The position numbers and the translations under genes were made by a program. Shown piece after piece: positions 10,198 through 24,900 of a DNA stretch of 64,000 bases (position 1 is the first letter of the stretch; every line of letters begins with the position of its first letter). The notes beneath the pieces are model-generated. The model made no database searches, was not told the DNA's origin, and was given only the letters and a program-made list of their open reading frames with translations. Origin of the DNA: Petrolisthes cinctipes (Eukaryota; Arthropoda; Malacostraca; Decapoda; Porcellanidae); NCBI GenBank assembly GCA_033782935.1, contig JAWQEG010000368.1:12501-76500 (forward strand), read 5' to 3'.

Positions 10198-13100
10198 GGT
10201 CAAAATGCACTGTTGCACTTAGTAATGACCTCATAAAGCAAAAACAACCACCAACCAAAAAAGAAATTGGTAAGTAACTTACATTCCTGTGGTCCTTAAC
10301 TATTAGCCCAAGCTGGAGTGATAATTACAATCATCACGACACGTAAATTTGTTGATACAATTACGGTAAAAAATACTATAGTAAATTGCAAACCTCCGCC
10401 AAGGCTTAGCAACCAATGTCACGACCACCACCAAAATGAATGCTTCCTTTTGTCACTCCATTCTCCCCAAACGTCGTGGTCTTAAACAAAGATGGAAATT
10501 ATACTCTAGTCGCAGACCGATATTATAATTTGTGACAGCCAAGGGGTTAATCCTCTTAGTCCTGGGATCTGAGGTTTCTCGACAGATTACCTCATGATTG
10601 GCCAGAAATCCTGCATTATTGCATTAGCCACCATTTATATCACACGGGGAAGTATAAAAGAAATGGTCCTTCCTTTCCAGCAGGAGTCTACAAAGCTTTG
10701 CGATAGCAAGCATTAGGCAGAACAGCCGCGACCTCCATTAATGATCCATTGAGACACCAAATGAGTACCGTTGTTATTTATTATTAATCCTCGTTCATCA
10801 GTGCTGGTTGCATCTTTCGCCAATTACTTTTTTTTATCGGCCCATTTCCTTACCAATTTCATGTCTAACCATCGTGCAGTCTGGTAATTTCGCTCAATTA
10901 CGTACACAGGCTGTGTTGTGTACTGTATGCTGGTTTCAGGTTTGCCGGTAATAACTAAAGTTGCCACATAGCATAACGTCCTATGACGGAGTTCTACTCG
11001 TACCTTCTGCTCACTGCCCAACAGCGTAAACGGTGCTTAACCGTATCATGCCTTGAAGATCATAATATTAGTCTGCAGAAACAAGCCCTGCTGCACACTA
11101 CTGGAAATAAAACATACATACATATATGGTGTACACTGATTTTATTCACTTGTTACTTACGGTTTACAGAATAAATGTACAGAGGGAATAGATAAACAGT
11201 CATATTTACAGAGTGGACAGCAATAACAAAGCAGTTATCTAATTAGGCTCAATAACTTTCTTTTGCCATAAAGAAAAATATGAAAAACTAATACCTCCGA
11301 TTCTTCAACTTTTTCGTTAGCTGCCTTGATGGTAATTCATAAGTCTTACTCATACAATAAAAAATTCCAACTAAAGATTCTTGTTTTCAGGTAAAAAGGT
11401 CATATATACTTAGGCTAATAGTGACCTAAGTCACAATGTGATGAATAAATTATCTACTCTTTTTCCCTAATATTAAAAACAAGTGTGCATGCTCTCCTTG
11501 TTAAACCATGTCAAAAAATTACTATAGTATGTAGTAATATTTACCTGGGTAGAAAAGCTTAATGAGTCTGAATAACTGAGAACTAAAATGTTCATGCATG
11601 TGGTTGCCGTCATCCTTCTAAAAGGTGGTGATGTAAGGAAAATCAAAGCCATGGGACAACCAGAGGTAAAGGGAAAAGAGAAACAACTAAGGTGATGCTT
11701 TGTGTGGCTATTCTACAATTCACTGTTCAGCCAAACACAAACTAACTTCTCAATTCTATATTAATTTGACATTTCACTGTAACTCAAAACCTCCCATTAC
11801 ATGTATTCACAAAAGCCTGACATAAATTGTGTACTACTGGAGGACCAAGTTCACTTGTCAATACACAAAGGACAACTAAAATCAAAACTAATGGGAGACT
11901 GATGAAAAATGAATATAGTACTTTATATTAATATCAAATCTTCAGCAGCATACTTTAAATTAAATGTGTAGTATATTTACATATGAATGAAGATAAGACG
12001 ATGCAAACAAGTAGGCAAGTACTGTACTGAACTATCCAGGACACAATCGAAAAAGCCATAAACTTTACAGAAGTGCATATAAGCAGGTGAAATAAAACAT
12101 GGACCAGTGTGCACAGCCTCCCACAGCTAAGGTGCCTTATGAAACACATTCAGGGTGAGACATCTCTCTAACTAGCCAAGAGCAGAGGTCCTGAACGGCT
12201 GGTGAATGCAAGTGAACATAAGAATATTTGTGACTGAAATCGCTTGGAGGAAATGCTGGCTAACTCCTCTTGTGGGGGTAGTTTTTAATACAAGCGTTTC
12301 AGTTGAAACAAACAGCTTATAACTGCAGCAACTATAAATAAATTGCTTGAAGTAAACTTCGCTAACGAAACTCAAAAGCTGAAATGTCAGTATCTGCTGA
12401 ATCCTCTAAATAACAATTATGCAGCATCACCCTAGAATACTTCAATAGGTTAGCATCCCTATACCTCAAAATATATTCTACTTAAAGTGATAAATATCCT
12501 CAGCTATAAGCTGACCACCTCTTTCAGTCTGACCAAGAGATTATGTAATATTATAAAATGTCTGGTACAGGGATAAATAGGTGAAGCAAGTCGCAGTACC
12601 CTGATGGGGTATAGGGCTCATGATGGTTGTTTGGAGAGGTGCAGAGGGGTCTGTCCAGTAACTGCTTTGGTTACACAAGTAGAATTCTGTAAATAACTGC
12701 TTGATGGTGGTCGTGACTCTCACCAGGTGTGAAAATATTGACAGCTACTTTAAATGAACTACTAATGACATCTTTAACTTCATATAATGCTGTTGAAGAC
12801 ACACTTGGTAAAGTGATTACTTACAAATAAACATGGAATTTGTTTAGGCACGATCCGCATGTTCATATTACTATATTATAAATTCAACCAGCACAATCTA
12901 CTACAGAAACAAATATATCAATTTTGCATATTTAAAGACATCCTGAACATCAATATTAGTATATATGACTATATCATGACAAAGATTGGGTTAGTTTATA
13001 TATATATGTATACCGTATATTCATATATTCATTTAGCAGTCAGCAAACATTACCTTTCAGGATCAGACAAGAAAATTTTAATGGCTAAGCCAGAATATAC

Positions 13101-15895
13101 TTCAAACAAGTAACTATAACAGCAATTAAAGTAAATTACAATCCTAATATGCTTCACTTTTAATACAATAATAATAACTATCTTAACAGTGAGCATTTCA
13201 ATGATCACTAACAATATTATGGAATGTGAGTAGATACAATTCAAACAAAGCTGCAGGTAGACTGTGCTGAGTGAGGGAGCCTGCTTCATGAAAGACAATG
13301 TTGCATGACACTAATAATTCATCCACCAAGAGAGATGGGGAAGGAAGGAAGGATCTGGTGTTTTTGACCTTAGGGAAAGCATGAGGGTAGGATAGATTGG
13401 AAGAAGACAGACAGGAAAGGGGAACGGCGGAGAACGGACGAAAGAGGAGGAGCAAAAAGGGGGTAATATACATTCAATGAACTGGATGCAACTAATTCCT
13501 CCAAAATGTGCCATGAAAACAGATGCCTCAGTTCTGGGGTTCTGCTTATGGCATGGTTGAGGGATTCAGTACAGTAGCTTCCAATTTACCAACATCATCC
13601 TGTCCCCTTAATAACTCTCTTAGTTTCTCTCTCCCTACTACTGTTTCCTCTACACTTTGATGACAAGTCCGTTCCTACAGCTTGCTTGCTTACGTCACTA
13701 AGTACTCCAGGGTTAGGACATGAAACGAAAAAAGCAACTGGCTATCCTTTGCCCCCCTAAGAAAAATCACAATTCTACGGCAGCATTTTATCATACCTTT
13801 TACCCTATTGTCTTGTTGAAGAACAGAGTAATACCATCACACAAACATGAAATAAATAATTATAATAAACTTATGAAAAAAAAAAAGAAAAAAAAAAGAT
13901 ACCATCGGCACCAAAAATGCACTTACAATCTATTTGGCTACGCGCTAGTGAGAGGAGCGGAGTCACATGACACATGACACTCAGCGGGCATCTGGTGACT
14001 AAAGCAGGACATATATGACACTTGCCTGGACTGCCACTAAACTGTTTTATGCCATCACTTATGCCTCAGATCTAGCAGTAAATGTAGAAACTTGTCTGTA
14101 TTGTATGTATAAGTATACTTAGTGAACTTCGATTTTCAAAGGAAAGATACATGTTTGACTACCCAAAAATATGTACAAGACATACCATGGATAGTAAACA
14201 CAAACACGCATACACACAATTACATATGTAATGTATACCGTACTAATAAATCTGAAACTAACCAAGAGTCCCAGGGACTGCTGAGTGTTATTATGCAGGA
14301 GGGAGGGAGGTGTGATGTGAGCATGGGTTGGTGCGGCGTCAACATAGCAGCTTTAGGCGATGTCACAAATACTAAACCAGGCTCACCTGCCACCCTGGCT
14401 GGCTTGTGTGGTGCTGCCCTGTTACTGGCTGTCACTGTGGCTGCCCTTCACTGCTTTATAAGGTGCATTTCAACTACCAAGTGGTTGTTGCAGCTTATCA
14501 TAACAGAATAAAACTGGATGCCATGAGTGACAATTAAACCACTTGGCATTGTTAAATAGTACAAAAATACAAAAAATATACTAAAGCTCTGTAAATGTAG
14601 ACTATATAAGGTAATCACAGCATGTTAGTAAAAATAAAAAAAAGGCACAGTTTGTGCCTCTACTTAATATTCTTTTTTTACTGCCAAGATCTGTCATGAT
14701 TTTCATATATAATGAAAGAGATGAAGTTAAAGTTAGAACAGAAACATGACCGGGAAAGAAATAATGAATGTGGCTCGAGACTAAAAGTAAGGATTGGGGG
14801 CAGTTGGACAGACACACAACCATAGTAACAGACGCCACCTTCCCTGCACCTGCCCTCTCAACATCCAGATCTCACCAAACCCAGACTTGGGATGGAAATG
14901 TCCAGTGGGAGAAGGGCAGGATGAGGACATGTAGGACGTAGCACCGCACCGCCTGGCCTGGCTTGGCCTCTCCTCTGCTCCAGGGGTCTGGGTTGCACCA
15001 GTCATGTGCTATGCATCACACCCACAAAAACAAGTTCTGCACCAACTACTCTTTACTGACAAAACTGAAATATTTTAATGTGTTATGAAGGAATAATATT
15101 TCTTTGAAATATGCTTGTATACAGTAATATGCTACCTGCTATTGTTATATCTAGTACATACACCTTACACAGCAATACCATATAGTATTGTTGCCTGCCT
15201 CTTGTTTTCAAACTTCACATTGCCAATTTAATTCAACCAAGTTTAATATGTGCAACAGCAGGTAACACTTTCTGCAAGTAAAACCAGTTTTGCACTGAAC
15301 ACCCAGTAGTGAAGAATCCCAGGTTAAACCTGATATACATAGTTTGAAGCTTAAAAGTTCCTTAATAATTGGTTACATTTCCTTAAACGCTCTTTTTCAT
15401 TCTTTTCTTTGGCGTAAAAATATAAGACTACCAGCAACTGCGAGGGGCAATGTACCACCTCAGCCCAGCTGTGTGTGCAGGAAAATGAGGCAATACAAGG
15501 TGCTCTTTCTATACCCACCTGGACACCCTGGACTTTCCCTGTCATACCAAGTCCAAGTTTACTGCCTAAAGGGGTGGCGCTCACATGACATGTGGTATTT
15601 GGAATAAATTAGAATAATAAATTACCGCAAAATGGTCATCTCTCCTCCACTTGCCTCATTACTGCACACTGGCCACTTTTCAGTATAATGGGAATCTTGA
15701 CTCATCTCCCTGTATGGACTGGGAGATGACCTTACTGCTGGACACAACCATGGGGTGCCAAGGTGGAGTCAAGGCACCTCACGGAGGGCAGAACAAAGTG
15801 GTGGTGGCAGCGGTGGCAACAGCATGCAGTAGGGAGGAAGGGGTGACTGATAGGAGGGTGGGGGAGAGGGGATGGCTTGTGCACCATCCCCAACC
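10198..15895 (-). other. LIS1 3' flank; proximal part probably 3' untranslated region
   Basis: No exon-like open frame with a recognisable family was found. On the minus strand this lies directly downstream of the LIS1 stop codon, so the part nearest 15895 must include the 3' UTR. The polyadenylation site could not be fixed because several AATAAA-like words occur. A short repeat at about 13490-13560 belongs to the TTTGGAGGAAT palindromic family, and short A-rich tracts occur near 13880 and 14640. Confidence 0.4.
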
Positions 15896-15969
15896 TTAGC
15901 GACATTCCCACACCTTGATGGTCTGATCCACACTGCCTGTGATTACAAATGGTGCACTCCTGTGCATGT
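15896..15969 (-). CDS. Lis1: LIS1 coding exon 9 (end of WD repeat 7, stop)
   Basis: Encodes [20 protein letters not shown], then ECR and TAA, which is the invariant end of the LIS1 family. The intron before it (15970-18838) is full of inverted-repeat elements. Confidence 0.97.
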
Positions 15970-18900
15970 CTGGAGCAAAAGTAAGGAAAGATTAATGCAA
16001 AATAATCTAAAATTATGATATAAGTATGTGTATTTATGACAAAGATGTTCCTCCCTAGTGGAAGACTGTGGCAACCATGTGTCACTCATACATTCTACTC
16101 TCAATATTTGTTTCCTGTGGAAAGACTAAACAAATTATTTTTACAAAGTTGCACTTCATAAGTTTTCTGAATTGTAGATTAATTGTAATCTTATTATTTA
16201 TACAGATCTGATGACAAACCTAAGCTAATGGTGGGATATGTCAGTCAGTTCTGGCTAAGAAAGAGACTTGCTTGGTTTCCCACTGATCGAGACTTAAGAC
16301 ATATGTAAAAAAAGATTTTATAATCACTCTGAATCTGAATGGCAAGATAAATTAGAAAGAGGATTACCGTTTTAGAGTTCACCATTGTCCTCTGCTATAG
16401 AGGACATGATACAACCTGTAACAATGTATATTCATTATACTGTAGTCCAACAAATCTTAAACCAAGTTTTTGGTAGGGTTATGCCAGGTATGCCCCTGTA
16501 TACAGCGTTGCCATGTTTTCTACACTAACTGACTGGTGGGTGACCTGATACCACTACATCACATACTGTTCCTCACCCAAACACCTGGTGGCCATGCCCC
16601 GCCCTCCTACTTCTCTCCCTTCCTTCCCCCTTCTCTTCATTCATTTCTTCATATAATTTATATTTTGTTATAGTCTGGTTACAATATGTACAGTTGGCCA
16701 CAAGATTCCCTGAATACATCTAGCAAGATGAGGCAACAAAATCACGTTTGTTTACTCCAGAGAAGTAAAATTTTGTGAATGAAGGGCTCAGAATCCCAAG
16801 GTTGTGGTTAAAAACATGAACGCTGATCATGGAAACAAGGTGAAAAGCTTCTATGCAGGGAATATTAAAGCTATTATTATTTTGCTATATTCTCTGGAGT
16901 AAACAAACGAGATATGGTTGCCGCACCTCGCTATACGTATTCAGGGAATCTTGTGGCCAACTGTACATTACATTGCACATATTAAAATTTTGACCATATT
17001 TCCAAACCACCCAAGAAGTAAACATCAAGGCGGGTATTTTTTTAAAAGGTTTCCCCGATGGGCCTATTACTCTTCTTCAGCAGATGAGAAGAGATTAATA
17101 GTGAAAGAATCAATGAAATAACCAACTTTTGCATCTGTATGTGCAATAGCACTTCTCCAGCTTTCTTTTGTAATTTTTTCAAGTGCTTCCATTTCCTTGG
17201 CTTGATTATGAAGGTGGGTTTGGGTGTGAATTGGCCGAGCTGCCATTGTGTCTGAATCAACACTGAAAACACTTGACAAAAGATAAATTTCCCCCTTGAC
17301 ATGTGGGTTACCTCCCAGGAGACACATGACCATCCTACAGCTGTAGAATTTGTTGGCACTCATTATGCTTAACATATTAATTTTTTTTAAGAAAATAGTA
17401 TATCTTTTACCTTCATTCCTTCAAACCGTATTATAAACATGATTGATACTTTAAATTACCAAACAAAGAACTATGATGAGTCAATAAAACTGACAACATT
17501 TTCATAGCACCACTGTACAATATGTATGCAACGTTTCTTTATTGCTACATAAAGACTTGATAAATAATAAGTTTATTTTTCTTTCATATACGTTAGAATT
17601 GGACCGTTATGTGTTTCCCTACAGTAAACCTCCGCTAAATCTGATACTTATGAGTCGGATATCGGATAACTCGGACGCTCCGACTTATGCGGGGATTTCC
17701 AGGTGCATCGTCACAAAGGCTTACAGCCTGAAAAGTGACAAAGTTAATTTTGTACAAAACTCGATTTACCATCTCTATACCAAACATTTATACCATGTCG
17801 ATTGACCATATAATTATGTAGTTATGGTTTTACCATAACAGATACATATAAGAAACTCAATGCTTTGAATTAATTAACTTTATTACCTGAAATAATGGTG
17901 ATGTACTGATATCCAATTGGCTGCGTCACTGACAAGTGAACCACGGAGCCACATATGCATCGGTCATGACAGTTATCACCACGGTGACTCCACCTAGTGT
18001 TTCATTATCCATTAACAACTTGATCTTTGCTGTTATTATAGTTGACTACATAGGAGATGCATCTTTAACGTGATATAAGATGGACTATGCGCTCCTTGTC
18101 TATAAATATGGTGGCTACGTTGTTCGGATCAACTCAAAAGCATAGCCAATTGTTGCCACTTTTTCTCTTAATAATGTCGACTTTTTCAAGTAATGTGATG
18201 ATATGTCTTGAAAGCTTTCTCTTCAGTGCCATTGAAAGGAGATTACTGTACGAGAAGTAAGCATAAAAATTTCACAAAAATTGAGGGGAATAATGTGTCC
18301 GTGTGGCAACAAGTACGCCGTGACTAATAAACTGACCAATGCCAGCTCTGATTCACACACTTCCTCACCTACCACCACACCACAATACCACATTTCATGT
18401 TAACATACATTATTAGATATATTTCTGCAGCATTATATATATATATATATATATTTTTTTTTTTTTTATTGTCATGTTTTTGTGTGTGCGCAGCTGTGTA
18501 TGGGAACCAGAGATACGAGTGAAGCCACATGTAGTTTTGAGGGAATGTCAGTCGTACGCATCAACTTTATGCCCTTGGATTGATTGATTGATTATTAGGC
18601 ACCGTTATGCCCTTGGATATCTCGGATCTTCGGATAACTCGACAAGGGCCTCCCTTGAATTGATCAGAGTTAGCGAGGGTTTACTGTATTTGTGTTGGCT
18701 TTTGCATTATAATACAGAATTGTTGGTTAAGGAAACATGGCAACGCTCTGTATACAGGGGACTACTCATCCTGACCCCACCAGAAACTTGGTTTAAGATT
18801 TTTCAGACTATAGTTTTATGTAATGAAGATTGCCTCACCTAAAGATGTGCAGAAGTGAGAGTGGGCATCGAGGGTTTTCTGGCAGCGTTTGTTCTTGATG

Positions 18901-21900
18901 TCCCACACGCGAATAGTCTTGTCATCTGAGGCTGAGAGCAAGAATTTTCCACCAGGGTGTACCAGCAGGCCTCGTACCCAGTTGTCATGACCTACCAGTG
19001 TGAAGAGGCACAGCCCTACCCCAACATCCCATACCTGTAATAAAGTCAGTTAAGAAATCACCAATTCCTCAATATTCATCCTTAAACAATTGCTGAAAAT
19101 ACATATTTTTCTGAGTATTACTAGAGAATTTTTCCTACAGTAGGAAAACACTCCAAATGCTCCTTGGACAAATATTTCAAACAAGTCCATAACAACAACA
19201 TACACAGCAGAACACAAAAAAGGAAGGGGAAAGCAATGTCCAAAATACTGTAATGATGGTAGGCCTTGACAGGAAAATAACTCACTATTGTACAATGCCA
19301 TTTCTCACTCCCACATTGATTGCAGTCTTCTGACAGCCTACTAAATATTATGCCAATCCTTCATACATTTATGAGCTTGATGATTTGCTTATGCTACTGT
19401 ATATTCTGAACCAACTTCCACTAAAAAGAAATGTTAACTCCCCATGTTTCAGCATGATTACACCATCTGGACCACATGCTTGCAAGCCTGAAGAGACTTC
19501 CTGCTGCTGACTATGAAACCCAAACAATGACCAAAAGCTGCAATTACAAAGACAAATAAGCTTTACCCATAATAACCGAGAAATAATAAGAGCCACAATC
19601 AATTAGGAACAATAATCAAAAGCCTAAACAACCAAAAAAAGAATTGAAAGGCAGCACTCCGGTATGCAGGAATCCCACCTTGATGGTCTTGTCCCTCGAT
19701 CCAGAGATGAGGAATGGTCCCTGGTATGTTGGCTTTCGGTTGTCGGTGGCCAGAGCTTCGTTGACGGTGGCACAAGTGCTGCCTTCACACCACGCCACAC
19801 ACTCCACCACATGGTCGTGCTCACGAAGCTCAGCCTGCACCATGCCAGAATAAATTCATGCACTACAGTAGGCCTTCAATATTACATGAATATATTATAT
19901 GCTATAATACAACATATGATACAAATATTTTACATTAAGAGGATCATATAATTATTTAGCTTGGATGAAACAATATTTAAAAACTAATAGGGGGTCGCAA
20001 ATCATGTACTACCTGCACTCAGAATTGGAGGACACAAGTTGATGTCTGTTATGCCTCCGGGAGGAATACACATAAAAATTTGCTCTTCCCCTGAACACCA
20101 GATACACCAAACTTTGAGAAAAATATCTGAGTGGGTCTCCTGGGGGCAAGGAATAAATTATCCTTTTAGGATGAATAGGAAGGTCCTATCCAGCGAGATA
20201 GCAGATGATTCTTCAGTTTCACCCAAACCAAATATGTACAGACAAAGCCACCATTATCTGACAAATCTTTTAGAATTGTCTTACCAAATGCAAGATTTAA
20301 CCATGAAAGGTAACAATGACCATAATAATGATCAACTTCTAGCTTTACATTAGTAATCTAGTTACAATTTGCTTTCTGCTGAAACAACTTTCAGTTATAA
20401 TCTGCAACTAATAGCTAAATCATGTCTGAGGGCAAAAGAGTATTTCCTGCAATGTGTTATGATAGTCTGGAAAAGGTTGCGCAGAAAATAAGAATTTATA
20501 TTCACTTATCTATCAGTTACACCAATACTTAGTATACATTAACTGGGGATGTTGCTGATGTTAACCAAAAATCAGAAGGCAGCCCAGCTTCCTCAAGTAC
20601 TCTAATTAATTAATTAATTAATATTATAATTACTTGATGTTACAGAATCTTCATACACATATCTTTCTTCTACTGTGATTCATTCCTCTAATTCACTGCA
20701 TAGTAAACACTTTCTATCTATAGGGTACCCCTACTTGGGGTAACTTAAACTTTACAATAGGTTAAGAACATAAGTTTTTGGTATATTTACCTTGCATTCC
20801 TTGGTAGCAGTGATCCATACACGTACAGTCTGGTCGTTGGAGCATGAGGCAATGAGTGAACCATTGCTACAAACTCGCACCATCCGCACCCATTCACGGT
20901 GGCCAGAGAATGTTTTCACACAGTACCTGTACATACAAAATGTTCTCAACATATTTTGTAAACTTCAACAGCTTAATGTACAGTCTCGGCCTGGAGTAAG
21001 TATCCACCCACTCCCAGCCAACCCCGACATGTAGCACCATCGCACCAGGGATACGACGGATGAAGCAGGGCAAGACTCATCAACCTGGGTTGAATCAGCG
21101 AAACACTGTCTTCCCTCCACCTTCTCGCTGGCTCAAGTAACTGATTCAACTCAGGTTGATGAGTCTATCCCTGCTTCCCCCCTCATATCCACGATAGTGA
21201 TGGTGCCACATGTCTGGGTTGGTTGGGAGTGGGTGGATACTTACTCCAGGCCGAGACTGTACCATCCTGCATAATAGTAAAAATTAAATTATCAATTCTC
21301 AAAAGAACTTATACTCCTTCACCTCTATCTACACATTTCACACGTACTTCTTAATCTCTGCACACTTGTTTCTCAGTAATTCTCCCTACTGAATTCTCTC
21401 CATGTCGCTAAAGTACCTCAGTGTATTACATTTCAAAATTATATTCTCAACCATACTGCACTCAACTCCAGCTAATTTCATTGCCAAACCACATCTCCCA
21501 TACACAATCTCATTGCTCACTAGAAGCTCATTTCAGCTGCACACTATACATTTGCTGTAATTATATCCTGTGACTTTTAAGACTGTACGAGGGTTAGTGT
21601 TGACAAACATTTGCTTAACCTTTAATTAGTAATCCTACAGATCTCATTTTAGTCTTCACAAGTACATCAGGAGACAGCTAAAGGATTGTACTTCAATATC
21701 CTGTATCATTTATTTATGTAGAGCCAAGTGGTTTACAAGCTATTAGCCGTCGAATGTGTTGCTTACATAGCGACCGTGAGTGTGGGAGAGAGGCCCGGGC
21801 GAAAGAGCTGCCGCGATAGATAATGCCCGCGGAGGTAGCCCAGGCATATAGGGCCAGCCCCTCCTTTATTTTAATTCGTTTTTTCACTGCGACCAGAGCA

Positions 21901-24900
21901 TACCGGGGGTCTGTGGGGCAGGAGGCCATTCTGCCCCGAGAGAACAACAAAAACTGGGACTAAGTGTGAGATAACTCTAGGGGGCGAGAGGAATCGAGAT
22001 GGAGGTGGTGAGGGAGTTTAAGTAATTGGGAATAGTTCTGTGTAAACATGGCAGTACGGAAGAAGAAATTAGGGAGAGAGCAGTGAGGGATAGACAAGTC
22101 ATAGGATCACTGGGGAGATTCATGAAGGGTAGAAGTGTGAGCATGAAAGTGAAAAGGGGACTGCGAAATAATATAATCCTGCCAACACTGATATATGCGT
22201 CGGAGACATGGAGTAGGGCTCATCAGTCTAGAATAGGTGCAGTGGAAATGAGTTACTTGAGAGGAACATGTGGCCTTACCAGGTGGGATGGACAGAAAGT
22301 AATGAGTGTGTATGAGAGATATGGTACGAGTGAGAAGGCAATTGGTATACTGTAGAGTGTGGGGTGGCTGAGAGGGTAAAGTGTAATACATTGAGGTGGT
22401 TTGTGGGCAGACCACAGGTCAGATGGGAGAACAGAGTGGAAGAGTATGTGAGGGGCAGAGGAGAGCTTGACCAAGTAATGAGGGAGTGTTGGATCAGGGA
22501 AAACTGGAGACTCTTTTGCCTTGGCCACACCCTTGGGGGGGAGTTCACAGAGGGAACGAGGAGTCAAGGGCTATAAGTAGATATAAATAGATAGAATAAT
22601 TTGGAAGAATGAAATACATGCTTAGTCTTAATTGTGACAAGATATGAAAAGTGCCTTGGCAAATCCAGGATACTGACCCTGTAGCTACCTCCCACATCTT
22701 GATGGTTTTATCACGTGAAGAACTAAGAAGGTAGTCTCCTGAGGGCATGAAGGTGACTGAAGAAACGTTGTGGTCATGGCCGTGCATTGTCTTGACACAC
22801 TCATAAGAGCTGAAGTCCCACAGCTTGACGGACATGTCTGCACTACACGAGACTGTGGAAACATCACAGTAAGTAACCAAATAGCATGTTTACATCTCAT
22901 AATGGCCATATGTAGCATACACTGGGTTATCTGAAATGATAATAGCATACAAAATCCCAGTGTACCCTTTAACCCAACTAAACTATTTTGGGCAAGAACA
23001 TAAGGCCAAAATACCCTTTCTAGTAAACTGTAACATTGTCAGCAAGAAAGAAATTGATGAGAACATATCCCCTCTAAAAAAAGCCAGTATACCAAACCAT
23101 TCAGAAAACAAAACTGCAATTTATTATCATTACCTAGAAATTTGCCGGTGTGATCAAAAGCAATATCCTGGATACTGTCAGTGTGGCCTTTTAATGTTTT
23201 CTCGTAGTCACCAGTCTCATAATCCCACACTTTGATAGTTCCATCTTCACTTGATGACACCATCATTGCATACATTGGGTGGAAGATTACCTGTAAAAAT
23301 GAGAAAACACATTAAAGAGAAAACCAATATCATAAACTTCCAACAATCGTACTTAAAATACCACTGAAGCCACATTGCCTTTAGCAGTGACCTGATGAAA
23401 TATTATCTTATTTACAGCTGATTTTTCATTAAAAATGCCTTTCAAAACAAGAATTCCAATTTTGATTGTAAGAGATAGTGTTCAGTAATTCCATGAGAAA
23501 CATAAGACATGCATAGTTAGAATGTAAGACTGTTCTCATCAACAGGAAAGATATTGATGCAATTTAGTGGAAATATATTTGCTAGGTGCAGCAATGCATA
23601 AGACAAAGACAAAAATATATTTTTCATGGTTTTGGTTATACATACAAGTTTCCGATGTTTCACAAGAACATTGAATTTCAATGTAAGTTGTGTAACTTTC
23701 AATTAAAAATGTCAAAGGACATCTCTCACATACATAGTACAGTATACTGATAATATAAACCCTGGCAAAACTTTCTGAAGGATTGAGAAGCCTCTTCATA
23801 TAAGCAAAAAATAATGAAATACATAAGTATTGAATGAAATGAGAATTGAGAGCATGCTAGAAAAGTAACAATACGACTGACCCTAGTGACTGGTGCTCTG
23901 TGTCCAGTGAGGCAGTATTTCTCTGGTGGGCGAGGTATCCACTCTACTGGTGAGCGCTTATCTCGTGTCGGCGCTCCAGCATTGTATTCTCTCTCTGCCT
24001 CATTGAGCTTTACCTCCAGTTCCATCACCTGTTAAATACAAAAATATTGTGGAAGAGAAGAAAAAAAAAAAAAAAAAAAAAAAAAAAGTCAATTATACAC
24101 CAAATATATCAAATCACTGCTAAATAATATTCAAGAAATTACCTTCTTTTGAAGTCGGATGACTGAGCACCATTTCTTTTCCAAGAGGCCAGCATATTTT
24201 CTTTCAATCTCCCCTGGCATATCTGCCTCTGCCTTAAATGCCTCCAGAGCTTCCATGTAGCCATTGCTGCACAAGTAGTCAGCTATGGCCTTATTCCTGA
24301 AATTACAAAAATGCATAACTATGAGAAGAAATACACACCATACCGTACTTCCCCATTCAGTGAGTGACTAATCTGACTGCTTCTCACTCATGCCCCCCCT
24401 AAAAGGAAAATATTTCTTAACTTCAATATATAACTCATCAATTTACAATGAAGTATCAGAAAGGGAAGCATCTGGAGAGAGGAAAGAACCTGACTGATGC
24501 ATTAAAGAACTCAGAAAATGCCCATAATATCAATATGAGATAAGCATGCTCTGTTGAAGGTACTATTGGCCACAAGTATTCTTACCCACCTCAGAATTGA
24601 CTCTCGCAGATTTCACATGGTAACACTGAACCCCGTCCCCCATGTCCTGATGTTTGATATCCTCTATCTGCTACCTCACTTTCCTTTCACAATCTCATGG
24701 TTATTTACCGTATATACCTTGAAGCGATATTCTATAAATATTGTGGTTTATCCATCCATTCAGTCAAACTGTACTTACTTGGAAACTAAATTTATTTTAT
24801 TGATAAATATTAAGAGAACTGGTTTCCCTTTCCTATCCCCCCCCCCCTCCTCTCCCTCTTTGTCTCCTGCTCCCCCTCTCACTGTCTCCTGGTCTACCCT

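Noticed and set aside
14122..14511. 129-codon plus-strand frame with a hydrophobic stretch
   Set aside because: No family resemblance, no splice context, and it lies in the LIS1 3' flank. The hydrophobic run is short and probably accidental.
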